DNA of 64,000 nucleotides, from positions 1 to 64,000 of the forward strand of contig CAZIKQ010000003.1 in NCBI GenBank assembly GCA_964540025.1. The letters run 5' to 3'. The position numbers and the translations under genes were made by a program. The notes under the pieces were generated by a model. It saw only the letters and a program-made list of their open reading frames with translations, made no database searches and was not told where the DNA came from. This document shows, piece by piece, positions 1 through 9,126 of the stretch (within the stretch, counting starts at the first letter, position 1; each line of letters begins with the position of its first letter). The DNA is from RGIG250 sp964540025. Lineage in GTDB: Bacteria; Bacillota; Negativicutes; Selenomonadales; Selenomonadaceae.

Positions 1-236
1 AAAACAGGTCATAAATTCCTTTTCTTTTTTGTAACACATCATTGACAAACCCACACCTTTTTAGAGAAACAATGGAATATTAAGCCGCAACATTAAGAGA
101 TTAACAACTTTGCCTCTTGAGAGCGGACAAAAATATTTACTGTCAAAAAGTACACATTATGAGAGTTGCTGGCGGATCGTGTGCGGTAGCTTGCCGCTGG
201 TGGTAACCCTCAATTGACATAAGGAGATTCAAGAGG
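1..236. other. left-edge non-coding stretch, leader of the first gene
   Basis: No supportable coding sequence is visible. The stretch ends in an AAGGAG ribosome binding site (221-226) placed 10 bases before the ATG at 237. A TTGACA-like hexamer lies at 42-47, but no convincing -10 box follows at 16-18 bases, so no promoter is called. A GC-rich patch around 165-205 could fold weakly. Confidence 0.5.
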
Positions 237-1850
237 ATGAGGATAGCAGAGAAACATCAAGTGGAACAACTCGTTAAGGCGATAGAAAAATCCCATAGCG
301 AGATCAAAAAGTTTATCAAGCTGGGTGATTTTACTCAAGCTACGGAGCTATTGTCGCAATGCCAGGACGCCGCATTGGCGATAGATTCGCTTATAGCGAG
401 TGCGGAAGGGGAAGGCAGCCCTGCCGCAAAGATTTTTGAAGGCTACGGCGAACTTGTTTCGCAGCTTTGCAAAGAACTGTCTACTGGAGAACCAGGCTCT
501 GATGCTATCCCCCAAATTAACCCTTTGCGGAAGGAAATTTCCAAAGCGGCAAAACGATTCAGAAACGAAGTTCGACTTACTAAAGAAGTCGTTTTTCTGC
601 CCTATAAGGCGAGTATGTGGGACTCGCTGGAGAGCGTCTGGCAGGAAGCGGATGCCGACCCCGACTGCAACGCTTACGTTATCCCAATCCCCTATTTCGA
701 TAAGAATCCGGACGGAAGCCTGGGCGAAGAACATTACGAAGGGGATCTATATCCAAGCTATGTTCCTATTTTGCACTACGATGAGTACAATTTTGAAAAG
801 CGCTGTCCCGATGTGATTTTTATCCACAATCCCTACGACGAACATAATTACGTCACTAGCGTCCACCCTTACTTTTACGCCAGGCGATTGAAGCAATTTA
901 CCAACGAACTGGTTTATATTCCGTATTTTGTCTTGCCAGAAATTGATCCTGGCAATGAAAAAGCCATAGAAAACATGAAGCATTTTTGCTTTTTCCCGGG
1001 GACTGCCTTTGCGGATAAAGTGATATTGCAGTCGGAAAACATGAAAAAGATTTACGTTAGCGAATATATGAAAGCTGCAAAAGAACATGGGGTGGGGGGA
1101 AAACATATTAACAAGGCTTATCTTGAGCAAAAATTTCTTGGCTTGGGATCTCCAAAGTTCGACAAGATGCTCACATATCAAAACATTTGCCTTAAGATCC
1201 CTCAGGAGTGGGAACGAAAGCTAAAGGGTAAGCATGTTTTATTTTTTAATACTAACCTCAGCCTGATTTTGCGGAACGATGAGTACTTCGTCGAAAATGT
1301 TCACCGCATATTTGAGATATTTGATGGATTTCGGGAGATATTTTCAGTCATTTGGCGGGAACATCCGTTGACGATGGCGACATTGCGTTCTATGCGTCCG
1401 CAACTTCTGGAAGACTATCTTGGATTGCGTGAATATTTTCAAAATCAGTCATGGGGAATTTTGGATGAGACGACAGATTTTCATTTAGCTATGGCAATTT
1501 CAGATTGTTATTTTGGAGCCGGTGGTTCCTTATCCGCTGTTTATGCAATAACTGGAAAGCCGATGATGATAACGGCATATGGATACCCCGCCGAAATATC
1601 CCATGCGGAAATATCAAAAGAAGATTTTCTCCATTCCTTTGTTGGTGGACTATACTATAAAGAGAAACAAAGTAACGCCCTTAGAATATTTCTTGAAAAT
1701 TACGAGGAACTAGCGTCACTCAATGAGCTTAAGCGGCGGGCGGCAGCAAAACATCTATGCAATATAGACGGAGAGGTCGGGAAAAAAATACATAGATATA
1801 TGAGGGGCGAGTTGAAAAATGAATTATGCGATAATCCTAGCGGGAGGTAA
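237..1850 (+). CDS. CDP-glycerol glycerophosphotransferase-like surface glycan protein
   Basis: A 537-residue cytoplasmic protein with no signal peptide or membrane segment. Residues 1 to about 120 are helical and charged, probably coiled coil. The remainder looks like a GT-B type transferase: the stretch with WREHPL near residue 380 and the segment AISDCYFGAGGSLSAVYAI near 420 resemble the histidine and SDYSS...D motifs of CDP-glycerol:polyglycerophosphate transferases, but the SDYSS serine pair is replaced by GAGGS. The start is chosen from the AAGGAG at 221-226. It overlaps the next gene by 32 bases, implying a shared operon for surface polymer synthesis. Family assignment is by motif resemblance; the transferred group is unknown. 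Confidence 0.6.
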   Translation: MRIAEKHQVEQLVKAIEKSHSEIKKFIKLGDFTQATELLSQCQDAALAIDSLIASAEGEGSPAAKIFEGYGELVSQLCKELSTGEPGSDAIPQINPLRKEISKAAKRFRNEVRLTKEVVFLPYKASMWDSLESVWQEADADPDCNAYVIPIPYFDKNPDGSLGEEHYEGDLYPSYVPILHYDEYNFEKRCPDVIFIHNPYDEHNYVTSVHPYFYARRLKQFTNELVYIPYFVLPEIDPGNEKAIENMKHFCFFPGTAFADKVILQSENMKKIYVSEYMKAAKEHGVGGKHINKAYLEQKFLGLGSPKFDKMLTYQNICLKIPQEWERKLKGKHVLFFNTNLSLILRNDEYFVENVHRIFEIFDGFREIFSVIWREHPLTMATLRSMRPQLLEDYLGLREYFQNQSWGILDETTDFHLAMAISDCYFGAGGSLSAVYAITGKPMMITAYGYPAEISHAEISKEDFLHSFVGGLYYKEKQSNALRIFLENYEELASLNELKRRAAAKHLCNIDGEVGKKIHRYMRGELKNELCDNPSGR

Positions 1851-2547
1851 GGGGATTCGTTTCCAGGGCAATGAGCCTAAGCAATTTATAAAAGCACTTG
1901 GCTATCCCATGCTGGTCTATTCGCTAAAGACGGCGCAGAAAAACAGGCATGTTGACGAGATTTGTGTCTGTGCCTCTGAAAAATACTACGGGCGGATTGA
2001 AAAATGGGCAAAATTATACGGCATAACGAAATTATCTGTTTTGGCAAAGGCCGGAAAGGAGCGATACGAGTCCGTATATCAAGGTATAGAGGCATTGCCT
2101 GCCAAGGCGAACGATACGGTCATAATCATGACGGCGGTTTGCCCCTTTGTTTCCCAAAAGACAATGGACAAACTATACGAACAAATAGAGCGATACGATG
2201 CTAGCATAACCGTCGTTAAAGCCACGGATGCCATTACATTTAGCAGCGACGGCAAAATAGTAAACAGAACGCTCCAAAAGAAAAAACTTTTCGTACAGCA
2301 AGGGCCACAGATATATCGCTACGGGGTGTTAGAACAGGCTCATAAGTGTTATCGGCAGGATGAAAACCCCGTAGAGGTGACGGAGGACAGCGAGCTTGTA
2401 TTAAATCTTGGCGTGGAATGTAGTATGGTCATGGGGGATCGCTTCTGTATCAAAGTCACTTATCCAGAAGATTTAGCCATGGTGAAAGCGTTATATCCGC
2501 TATTTATTGAGCAAGAAAATCTTTATCGTGCGGAGAAAGGCTTATAA
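1819..2547 (+). CDS. IspD/TarI-family cytidylyltransferase
   Basis: 242 residues, the usual size for 2-C-methylerythritol-4-phosphate or ribitol-5-phosphate cytidylyltransferases. The N-terminal nucleotide-binding loop LAGGKGIRF followed by PKQF at about residues 7-23 is diagnostic of this family, which transfers CMP from CTP to a sugar-alcohol phosphate. The C-terminal stretch with TEDSELV and IKVTYPEDL is also typical. It starts inside the end of the preceding transferase-like gene and is followed by an epimerase and a CDP-glycerol-type transferase. That context favours a TarI-like role, making a CDP-activated polyol for a surface polymer, over the isoprenoid role. The exact substrate cannot be read from sequence. 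Confidence 0.8.
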   Translation: MNYAIILAGGKGIRFQGNEPKQFIKALGYPMLVYSLKTAQKNRHVDEICVCASEKYYGRIEKWAKLYGITKLSVLAKAGKERYESVYQGIEALPAKANDTVIIMTAVCPFVSQKTMDKLYEQIERYDASITVVKATDAITFSSDGKIVNRTLQKKKLFVQQGPQIYRYGVLEQAHKCYRQDENPVEVTEDSELVLNLGVECSMVMGDRFCIKVTYPEDLAMVKALYPLFIEQENLYRAEKGL

Positions 2548-2625
2548 AATGGAATTAAAAATCGGCAGCTATACCGATTTTTGAATAATATGGCGAGAAA
2601 ATCCGGATATTCCTATACTATAATT
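2543..2625 (+). repeat. dispersed repeat, copy A
   Basis: About 80 bases here match 5864-5947 at roughly four in five positions by eye, including TATAAAATG, GGCNGCTATAC and AAAATCCGGATATTCC in the same order and spacing. Both copies follow the stop of a glycan gene and begin with a start codon, so they are the shared 5' end of a duplicated gene rather than a mobile repeat. Confidence 0.75.
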
Positions 2626-2745
2626 GGCGGAAATCCGGCGAGAATAATCTGGCAAGGTATCGCATGCAGCGGGATAGCACATGAACGACTAACTAAGATA
2701 ATATTGACGTGCCATAAAAAGTTATCTGCCAAAATGATATCATAG
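2549..2745 (+). pseudogene. collapsed relic of a GAG-domain/hexapeptide acetyltransferase gene
   Basis: The ATG at 2549 has an AGAAAGG site upstream. The reading MELKIGSYTDF stops at a TGA. In another frame the text continues with WRENPDIPIL, and then IIGGNPARIIW, the C-terminal signature of a hexapeptide-repeat acetyltransferase, follows and ends at TAG 2743-2745. The first part matches the N-terminus of the gene starting at 5870 (MRLKTGGYTCF ... QENPDIPIIL) and the last part matches its C-terminus (IIIGGNPARIIKK). The middle 700 or so bases are missing. It is read as an internal-deletion remnant of a second copy. Confidence 0.7.
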
Positions 2746-2759
2746 AAATGGAGAGAGAT

Positions 2760-3812
2760 ATGGATAAGATAATCTACGATGACGTAAGGACGATATTATC
2801 ATCTGATATACCATTTGAAAGATTTTATGGGAAGACCATCTTAATTTCTGGAGCAAACGGTTATGTTCCCGCCTACTTTGTCCATACTTTCCTTGCGCTC
2901 AATGATGATAGGGGCGCTAATACAAAAGTTTTGGCGTTGTGCAGGAATGGGAAAAAGGCCAAGTCTCGATTCAGCGGTTATATAGGCAGAAAAGATTTCA
3001 AAATTATAGTACAAGATGTCTGCGATCCAATCGAGGTTGGAGAAGTTGTTCATGCGTATATCCACGCTGCCAGTCCGGCGGGGGTCGAAAAAAGGTATGA
3101 AGATCCGGTCAATACTTTCCTGGCAAATGTCAAAGGCGCAGAAAACATGTTAGATTCTGCTGTCGATAACCCCTGCGAATATTTTTTGTTCTTGAGCAGC
3201 GTAGATGTATATGGGAGGGTAGAGGGATGCCAGCGGCTCCGTGAAGATGCGTGCGGCTGTTTGGACCCTCTGGATATGCGGAATGTTTATTCCTGCGGCA
3301 AGCGGGCGGCGGAAACTTTGTGTAAGGCGTATCAAGTGAAATATAATCTGCCGTTGTTTATTGTCCGGCCTGTTCAAATCATAGGGCCTGGGTTAGAGCT
3401 TGACGATGGCAGACTTCATATCGACTTTATTTCGCAAATGCTTAAAGGCGATAACATAACGTTAAAAAGCGATGGTATGGCGCTCAGAGCGTTCATGTAT
3501 ATAACGGATGCAATAACGGCTATGCTTACCATAATGTTTAAGGGAAAAAGCGGCGAAGCGTACAACGTAGTATGCGAAAGTGGTGAAGCGTCCGTCAGGG
3601 GCTTGGCGGATATCATGGCGAGTGCCGTAAGGGATAGGGATATCAAGATAGTCTATGACTATGGGCAAAGGGATTCCATCGAAGTCAAAGGCGCTTTGCC
3701 CTCTGTTGTCGGCGATTCCTCAAAATTAGCGGGGCTTGGCTGGAAGCCAAAGCTATCTTTATCGGAAGGGGCTTCGCGCATGGTAGCTTATTATGGGTTG
3801 AGCACAGGTTAA
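2760..3812 (+). CDS. NAD-dependent nucleotide-sugar epimerase/dehydratase
   Basis: Extended short-chain dehydrogenase of about 350 residues. The Rossmann motif ISGANGYV lies near residue 30, a LFLSSVDVYG strand near 145, and the catalytic YSCGK (Tyr-x-x-x-Lys) near 178. The later RPVQIIGPG and RAFMYITDA segments are typical of UDP/CDP/dTDP-sugar epimerases and 4,6-dehydratases. The ATG at 2760 is preferred over 2748 because GGAGAG (2750-2755) sits just before it. It lies in the glycan island between two transferases and probably makes an activated sugar for the same surface polymer. Substrate unknown. Confidence 0.85.
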   Translation: MDKIIYDDVRTILSSDIPFERFYGKTILISGANGYVPAYFVHTFLALNDDRGANTKVLALCRNGKKAKSRFSGYIGRKDFKIIVQDVCDPIEVGEVVHAYIHAASPAGVEKRYEDPVNTFLANVKGAENMLDSAVDNPCEYFLFLSSVDVYGRVEGCQRLREDACGCLDPLDMRNVYSCGKRAAETLCKAYQVKYNLPLFIVRPVQIIGPGLELDDGRLHIDFISQMLKGDNITLKSDGMALRAFMYITDAITAMLTIMFKGKSGEAYNVVCESGEASVRGLADIMASAVRDRDIKIVYDYGQRDSIEVKGALPSVVGDSSKLAGLGWKPKLSLSEGASRMVAYYGLSTG

Positions 3813-3867
3813 AAAGCTGTGCAAAAATGGTTTAAGCTAGGGATCTATTGATGGGAGCTATGGGAAA

Positions 3868-5823
3868 ATGTTGTTTTTATTTATGTCGCAGCCAGATTTT
3901 GCTTGCAATCCCCACGCTATCTACGAATATGTAAAAAACAATACGGAGCATGAGACAGCTTGGTTGATAAAAAAAGATGAAAGGTATTATGAGCTGGCTA
4001 AAAGAGGTATCCGCTGCGCTGTCTATAATACCATGGAGGGGAATGAGCTACTGCACGAAGCGAATTATGTGATCATGAATTCCTACACTTTCCGGAACTT
4101 GCGCAAAGGGGAAAATCAGATATTCGCAAACGTCTGGCATGGCAGTGGGATAAAGGCTCACGATTTTTACGAGCAAGATATGACCCAGCAGCGTGTAAGG
4201 TTCCTGGCGGAGCTGTTTGAGCAGACAGATCTCATGTGTGTCCAAAGCTTGGACGATCGCTTTAAGCTTTCTGCTATGCTCCATTTCGATTTGCGCAGAT
4301 GTTACGTTACCGGACAAGCACGGCTAGATTGCGTAAAAAGCTCCAAGGGAACTGAAAAGCTAGCCAACCTCTTCGGTAGCGAGATCACAAAATACCGGCG
4401 CTATATATTTTTCGCCCCCTCTTTTCGTGCCAACGGTAGTAGCCATGCCGGGGCTATTTTTTCGGATAATATTTTTCGTTTAAAGGACTTTGATAAAAAG
4501 GCTTTTGATGATTTTCTAAAGGAGAACAGGGCAGCGTTTATCTATAAGCTACATCCTATCGAACAGACAGCTTTTTTAGGTAGGAAAGTTTCTCTTACCG
4601 AAGATTGCTTTGAATTGACGGATAAAATGCTCTTTGAAAAAGACATCCGTTACGATGAGCTATTGAATACTTTTGATGTGATGATCAGCGATTATTCCTC
4701 CATAGTTTACGATTTCCTTTTGCTGAATCGCCCCATAATATACCTTGTCCCTGATTATGAGAGCTACAAAGCGGAAAAAGGCTTTGTCTTCAATAATATA
4801 GATATGTTCATGCCAGGGCAAAAAACCTTTTGTTTTAGGGAATTGCTTCCGGCTTTGAGGGAAGCGTTCCAAAATCCCAAGAAGTATAAAAAAGAGCGAG
4901 ATTTTGTGCTGGCTAGCAGGTTTGATTTCCAAGACACCCAATCCGCTAAACGATGTTATGAAACAATCGTTAATTATAAAAAGCCTTTAAACAATGCGGA
5001 TGAAAAAAACGAAAGACACCTATCCTATCCCTCCGCTGCGCAACTGTTGAGCAAATGGCTTCCAAAAGAATATGAGGTCATAGACTCCAGCAAAGAGATA
5101 CCCGGGCAATATAGTTTGGCAAACATAAGCCGCAATCCACTGCAAAAATATTTATATATCACTGAAGAACAACCTCGTCAATTACGTAAACTGACGGGAT
5201 CATCATCTACTGAGATTTGTGATATTAAATATTACTATGCCGTACAGAAATATCCGAACGTGAAAATATGTAATGTAAGCGGAGGCGTTGATTATGCGTT
5301 TTTTCATAAGCCATGCCCGTTACAAGAGGCGGCGACAGAAGGGAGGCGGAGAAGAATAGGGTTTGCCGGGACGCTGGACAATCGGATATATTTTGCGATG
5401 ATGCAATGCATTTGCGAGGTATTTTCTGATTGCGATATTGTTTTTACGGGAGATCTCCCCCCTGAATCGCCAGATTGGATGAAAGGCTTTAAGAATATCC
5501 AATATCTTTCTGTCCCCTACGAAGAGTTGCCGAGTGCGATCCAATCCCTCGACATAGCACTTCTTCCTTTCTTTGGCAGGCACGCTGAAACCGTCCCCAA
5601 GGAATATTTCCAATACCTTGCCTGCGGAAAGCAAACGGTCGCATCTGCGATGAATAATCTGCCTGATTCGCCGGCATTATATCGCAGCGTCTCAATAAAC
5701 GCAGCAGTCGAAAATATAAAAACGGCGCTATTGCACGTCGATGACACAGATATACAAGCAAGTGCTAGGAGTCTGGCCGAACAATACGATTGGCGCAAAA
5801 AAGCTAAAAGTATATTCGACTAG
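3868..5823 (+). CDS. two-domain CDP-glycerol transferase plus glycosyltransferase
   Basis: 651 residues with two recognisable halves. Residues 1 to about 370 are a CDP-glycerol:polyglycerophosphate glycerophosphotransferase domain, with NVWHGSGIK near 88, KLHPIE near 228 and the hallmark ISDYSSIVYDF near 272. From about 390 a second domain resembles a family-4 glycosyltransferase C-terminal half: GFAGTLDNR near 495, then LSVPYEELPSAIQSLDIALLPF and the acidic ETVPKEYFQYLACG loop. The N-terminal Rossmann half of a normal GT4 enzyme appears shortened. GGGAG (3853-3857) supports the start. It probably extends or decorates a teichoic-acid-like polymer; two activities in one chain is inference. Confidence 0.8.
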   Translation: MLFLFMSQPDFACNPHAIYEYVKNNTEHETAWLIKKDERYYELAKRGIRCAVYNTMEGNELLHEANYVIMNSYTFRNLRKGENQIFANVWHGSGIKAHDFYEQDMTQQRVRFLAELFEQTDLMCVQSLDDRFKLSAMLHFDLRRCYVTGQARLDCVKSSKGTEKLANLFGSEITKYRRYIFFAPSFRANGSSHAGAIFSDNIFRLKDFDKKAFDDFLKENRAAFIYKLHPIEQTAFLGRKVSLTEDCFELTDKMLFEKDIRYDELLNTFDVMISDYSSIVYDFLLLNRPIIYLVPDYESYKAEKGFVFNNIDMFMPGQKTFCFRELLPALREAFQNPKKYKKERDFVLASRFDFQDTQSAKRCYETIVNYKKPLNNADEKNERHLSYPSAAQLLSKWLPKEYEVIDSSKEIPGQYSLANISRNPLQKYLYITEEQPRQLRKLTGSSSTEICDIKYYYAVQKYPNVKICNVSGGVDYAFFHKPCPLQEAATEGRRRRIGFAGTLDNRIYFAMMQCICEVFSDCDIVFTGDLPPESPDWMKGFKNIQYLSVPYEELPSAIQSLDIALLPFFGRHAETVPKEYFQYLACGKQTVASAMNNLPDSPALYRSVSINAAVENIKTALLHVDDTDIQASARSLAEQYDWRKKAKSIFD

Positions 5824-5863
5824 CAAGATGAAATATTGTTAAAATTCCAGAATAAGGGCGAGC

Positions 5864-5947
5864 TATAAAATGAGATTAAAAACCGGCGGCTATACTTGCT
5901 TTTGGAAAATGCGGCAGGAAAATCCGGATATTCCCATAATATTATGG
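5864..5947 (+). repeat. dispersed repeat, copy B
   Basis: Counterpart of copy A at 2543-2625. It starts at TATAAAATG and runs through AAAATCCGGATATTCCCATAA; the copies diverge at the run of seven G at 5946-5952. In this copy the sequence continues into the full-length, frame-broken gene, which shows what copy A has lost. Confidence 0.75.
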
Positions 5948-6817
5948 GGGGGCAGGGCGTCATTATAATCACTATAAAGGATTTATTAAGTTTCGCTTTC
6001 ATGTCGATTATATCCACGATAAGAAATATGAGGATGACGACATCAACTCATTTGACGAATATCGTGTATTAAAATTTAAGGACATGAAGGATATTGGCAA
6101 GTGTCTTGTCATATTCTGCCTAAAAAAATTGAGGAGATAGAAGAAGCGCCACGGGAGGTACGTGATCATTTGCCAAATGCGTGGTTCTTTCGTTTAAGTG
6201 ATATTTCTTATTTGGATAAAGCAGAGATAACATCAAACTCTACTCGAATCAATCCCTCAGAATACATTTATGAGGATTTTTGGGTAATAGTATTAGGTAT
6301 GAAACACCAAATTAATTGATTGGTGTCTTTGTAAGATTTCACGGCTCTAACTCACATGTGAGGCTCGGGAAAGAAATATATACGGTAAACCGTTGTGGTA
6401 TCGAATGCGGTAACAATGCGCTTGTTGCAATCGGGGATAAAACGACAATGGGTTCGGCTACTCTACTTGCGGCGTGGGGGTATTTCTATCGGCGAAGATA
6501 GTATGTTATCTCGGGGCATATCGATAAGGAACCATGATTCACATCATATATTTGATATGAAGCTCGGTACCAGGCTCAATTACAACAAGGCGATAAATAT
6601 TGGCGATCGGGTCTGGATAGGGCGGGATGTGAAGCTTATGAAAGGATTTGCCATAGGGAGAGATTCCGTGGTGGGTGCAGGTAGTGTAACCTCTTCAGTT
6701 TTCCCTTCAAACATAATAATTGGGGGAAATCCGGCGAGGATAATCAAGAAGGATATCGTATGGCGGCGTGATAATACATGGATAAACAACTACGATAACA
6801 TCAAGGAAATACAATAG
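5870..6817 (+). pseudogene. frame-broken GAG-domain protein plus hexapeptide acetyltransferase
   Basis: Starts at ATG 5870 with AAGGGCGAG (5854-5862) upstream. Joined across frames it reads MRLKTGGYTCF ... PDIPIIL, WGAGRHYNHYKGF, a soluble domain to about 6319, then a left-handed beta-helix acetyltransferase with VRFHGSN, INIGDRVWIGRD, VVGAGSV and GGNPARII. Frame breaks fall in homopolymers: seven G at 5946-5952 (six would restore frame), seven A at 6122-6128 (eight would restore) and five G at 6476-6480 (four would restore). A TGA at 6317-6319 separates the halves and a TTG at 6316 overlaps it, so they may have been two coupled genes. Likely an O- or N-acetyltransferase for surface sugars, now inactive. 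Confidence 0.7.
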
Positions 6818-6842
6818 TTATCAGCTTTAGGAAAGGTATATG

Positions 6843-6866
6843 TAAGACAAGTGCCAATTTGTCTTA
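6843..6866. repeat. 8-bp inverted repeat between acetyltransferase and recombinase
   Basis: TAAGACAA at 6843-6850 and TTGTCTTA at 6859-6866 are perfect complements with an 8-base spacer. There is no T-run, so a terminator is not convincing. It lies 80 bases from the end of the serine recombinase gene and could be a recombinase crossover site or a chance hairpin. Confidence 0.4.
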
Positions 6867-6945
6867 GTAACGGTTGCATTCAGCGACAGTCTCCATGAAT
6901 GTGAGCATTTCAAGTGATGAGGTGACCGTACACCGGAAGCCTCCT

Positions 6946-7620
<675 letters not shown>

Positions 7621-7638
7621 TTATATCGGCGATTTCAT

Positions 7639-7697
7639 AAAAATAAGACTTCCGGCGTGACGGTAGGTAATATGCCAGAAGCCTTATTTTTCTTTTT
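7639..7697 (+). terminator. long AT-rich hairpin with T-run
   Basis: AAAAATAAG (7639-7647) pairs with CTTATTTTT (7683-7691), CTTC (7649-7652) with GAAG (7678-7681) and GGC (7654-7656) with GCC (7674-7676), with single mismatches between blocks. A CTTTTTT tract follows. It has terminator form on the plus strand, although no plus-strand gene ends just upstream, so it may instead mark an element boundary or serve a transcript in the other direction. Confidence 0.5.
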
Positions 7698-7789
7698 TGC
7701 ACAGAATATAATGTCATATGAAGTAAGATGTGTGGGGTATCCGTTCGATGATAAATTAAGCATACTTTATTATGTCAGATGATAAGACC

Positions 7790-7936
7790 TTATGTTTTCA
7801 ACGTGGTTTCGTGTTTTCCATCCGCCATTACCTCAAAAGAGCCGGGAAAAACAATATTTGTAACTTCCTTAAAGGTATGGAGAGCATAAAAAAGACATAG
7901 TAAATATACTATTAGACAAATAAAAAAAGGTTTACA
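7790..7936 (-). other. short coding-like stretch, possible small membrane peptide or gene remnant
   Basis: On the minus strand an open frame of about 46 codons reads as a hydrophobic segment (ICLIVYLLCLFYAL) followed by a soluble tail (HTFKEVTNIVFPGSFEVMADG, ending TLKT) and TAA at 7790-7792. The mix looks protein-like, but there is no ATG and no clear ribosome binding site. It abuts the divergent promoter at 7931. It could be the 3' end of a lost gene or a small gene with a rare start. I do not recognise it. Confidence 0.25.
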
Positions 7937-7959
7937 TCACTTTTGATTGCCTATATAAT
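7931..7959 (+). promoter_or_regulatory. sigma-A type promoter of the HD-GYP gene
   Basis: TTTACA (7931-7936), a 17-base spacer and a perfect TATAAT (7954-7959), 50 bases before the GTG start at 8010. Confidence 0.8.
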
Positions 7960-8009
7960 GAAATCCAATTAGTAATCAGGTTCATTATATTATACCAGAG
8001 GTGAAGAAA

Positions 8010-9110
8010 GTGCTGAAGCGTTACGCGATTTATGAGCTACAGCCGGGGATGAAGCTGGGGAAAGATGTCTTTAACGACGATGGAGTTATTTTGGCAGAAG
8101 CCGGGGCAGAAGTTACCAATTCAATGATTGATGGCTTTGACCTGTGGGGCGTTTTTTCAGTAATTATTGATGAACCGGAAACGGAAAAGTATGAAGTCAT
8201 AGTAAAAGCTGATCCAACAGCTGAGCACGTGTCTAATCCTGACTTCGTTCTTAACTATAGAATTAACCTGACAGGGCTTCATGTTATTTATGATAAAATT
8301 CTAACGGATGGTAAAATTGACAGAGAAGCGATTTTAAAGCTGGTTAGTGATCCCCGCTTCTGGGCTCTTTGTCATGACCGCAATTCCGTTATTCAGCTTC
8401 ATTGCATTGACAGAAAAGATGAATACCTGATTCACCATTCCTTAAATATGGGAATATTAGCGGGGCTTATGGGAAACTGGCTACGAATGAGTAAGGAGCG
8501 AAGAACGCAGCTAGTCATTGCAGCATTGCTTTGTGATTCAGGAATGCAGCGAATACCTGTAGCCATCAGGACAAAAAAAGGAAAGCTTGAAGCAAATGAA
8601 ATGAGTCTGGTTCGCCGCCACACAGCATTGAGCAGTGAGATGATAATGCAGAGTGGACTGGACTCTGCCGCCGAAATTGCGGAGGCAGTCAGGCAGCATC
8701 ATGAGAGGAACGATGGTTCGGGGTATCCGCAGGGTGCTTTCAAGGAACAAATCAGCGATTTTGGTCGCATTCTGGCGTTACTTGACATTTATGATGCAAT
8801 GGCTTCTAATAGAAACTATGCAACTCGAACATCTCCTTTTGATATTTTTCATGTCCTGTTTGACGATATTATGAGCAATAAGCTGGACACGGAGTATGGC
8901 ATTTGCTTCGTAAAGAATGTATGTCATTCCTTAAATGGCGCCTGGGGAATGCTCAATACCGGCGAGCGGGCAAAGATTGTCTACATTGATGAATCAAGAA
9001 TAAATTCAAAGCCCATGGTTCAGACCGAGAGCGGAAAGTTTTTGGATTTGAATACTTCGGCTGATGTTCATCTTGATTATTTGTTGACGCGTGAAGAAAT
9101 AAGCGAATAA
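8010..9110 (+). CDS. HD-GYP domain protein with altered HD dyad
   Basis: 366 residues. The first 80 or so form a small N-terminal domain and the rest is an HD-GYP domain, the family that hydrolyses cyclic di-GMP with a di-iron or tri-iron centre. The GYP half is intact: HHERNDGSGYP at 230-240. The metal-binding HD pair is CD here (LLCDSGM, Cys175-Asp176, where LLHDIGK/M is usual), so activity may be altered or lost. GTG 8010 is preferred over GTG 8001 because AGAGGTG (7997-8003) then lies six bases upstream. It has its own promoter and a terminator after it, so it is monocistronic. Probably a signalling protein, as enzyme or as c-di-GMP sensor. Confidence 0.85.
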   Translation: MLKRYAIYELQPGMKLGKDVFNDDGVILAEAGAEVTNSMIDGFDLWGVFSVIIDEPETEKYEVIVKADPTAEHVSNPDFVLNYRINLTGLHVIYDKILTDGKIDREAILKLVSDPRFWALCHDRNSVIQLHCIDRKDEYLIHHSLNMGILAGLMGNWLRMSKERRTQLVIAALLCDSGMQRIPVAIRTKKGKLEANEMSLVRRHTALSSEMIMQSGLDSAAEIAEAVRQHHERNDGSGYPQGAFKEQISDFGRILALLDIYDAMASNRNYATRTSPFDIFHVLFDDIMSNKLDTEYGICFVKNVCHSLNGAWGMLNTGERAKIVYIDESRINSKPMVQTESGKFLDLNTSADVHLDYLLTREEISE

Positions 9111-9126
9111 TAGCTATGTTTTGTCC

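Noticed and set aside
6304..6326. Hairpin ACACCAA/TTGGTGT at the acetyltransferase junction
   Set aside because: It lies inside coding sequence of the decayed gene, has no T-run, and seven-bp arms are expected by chance.
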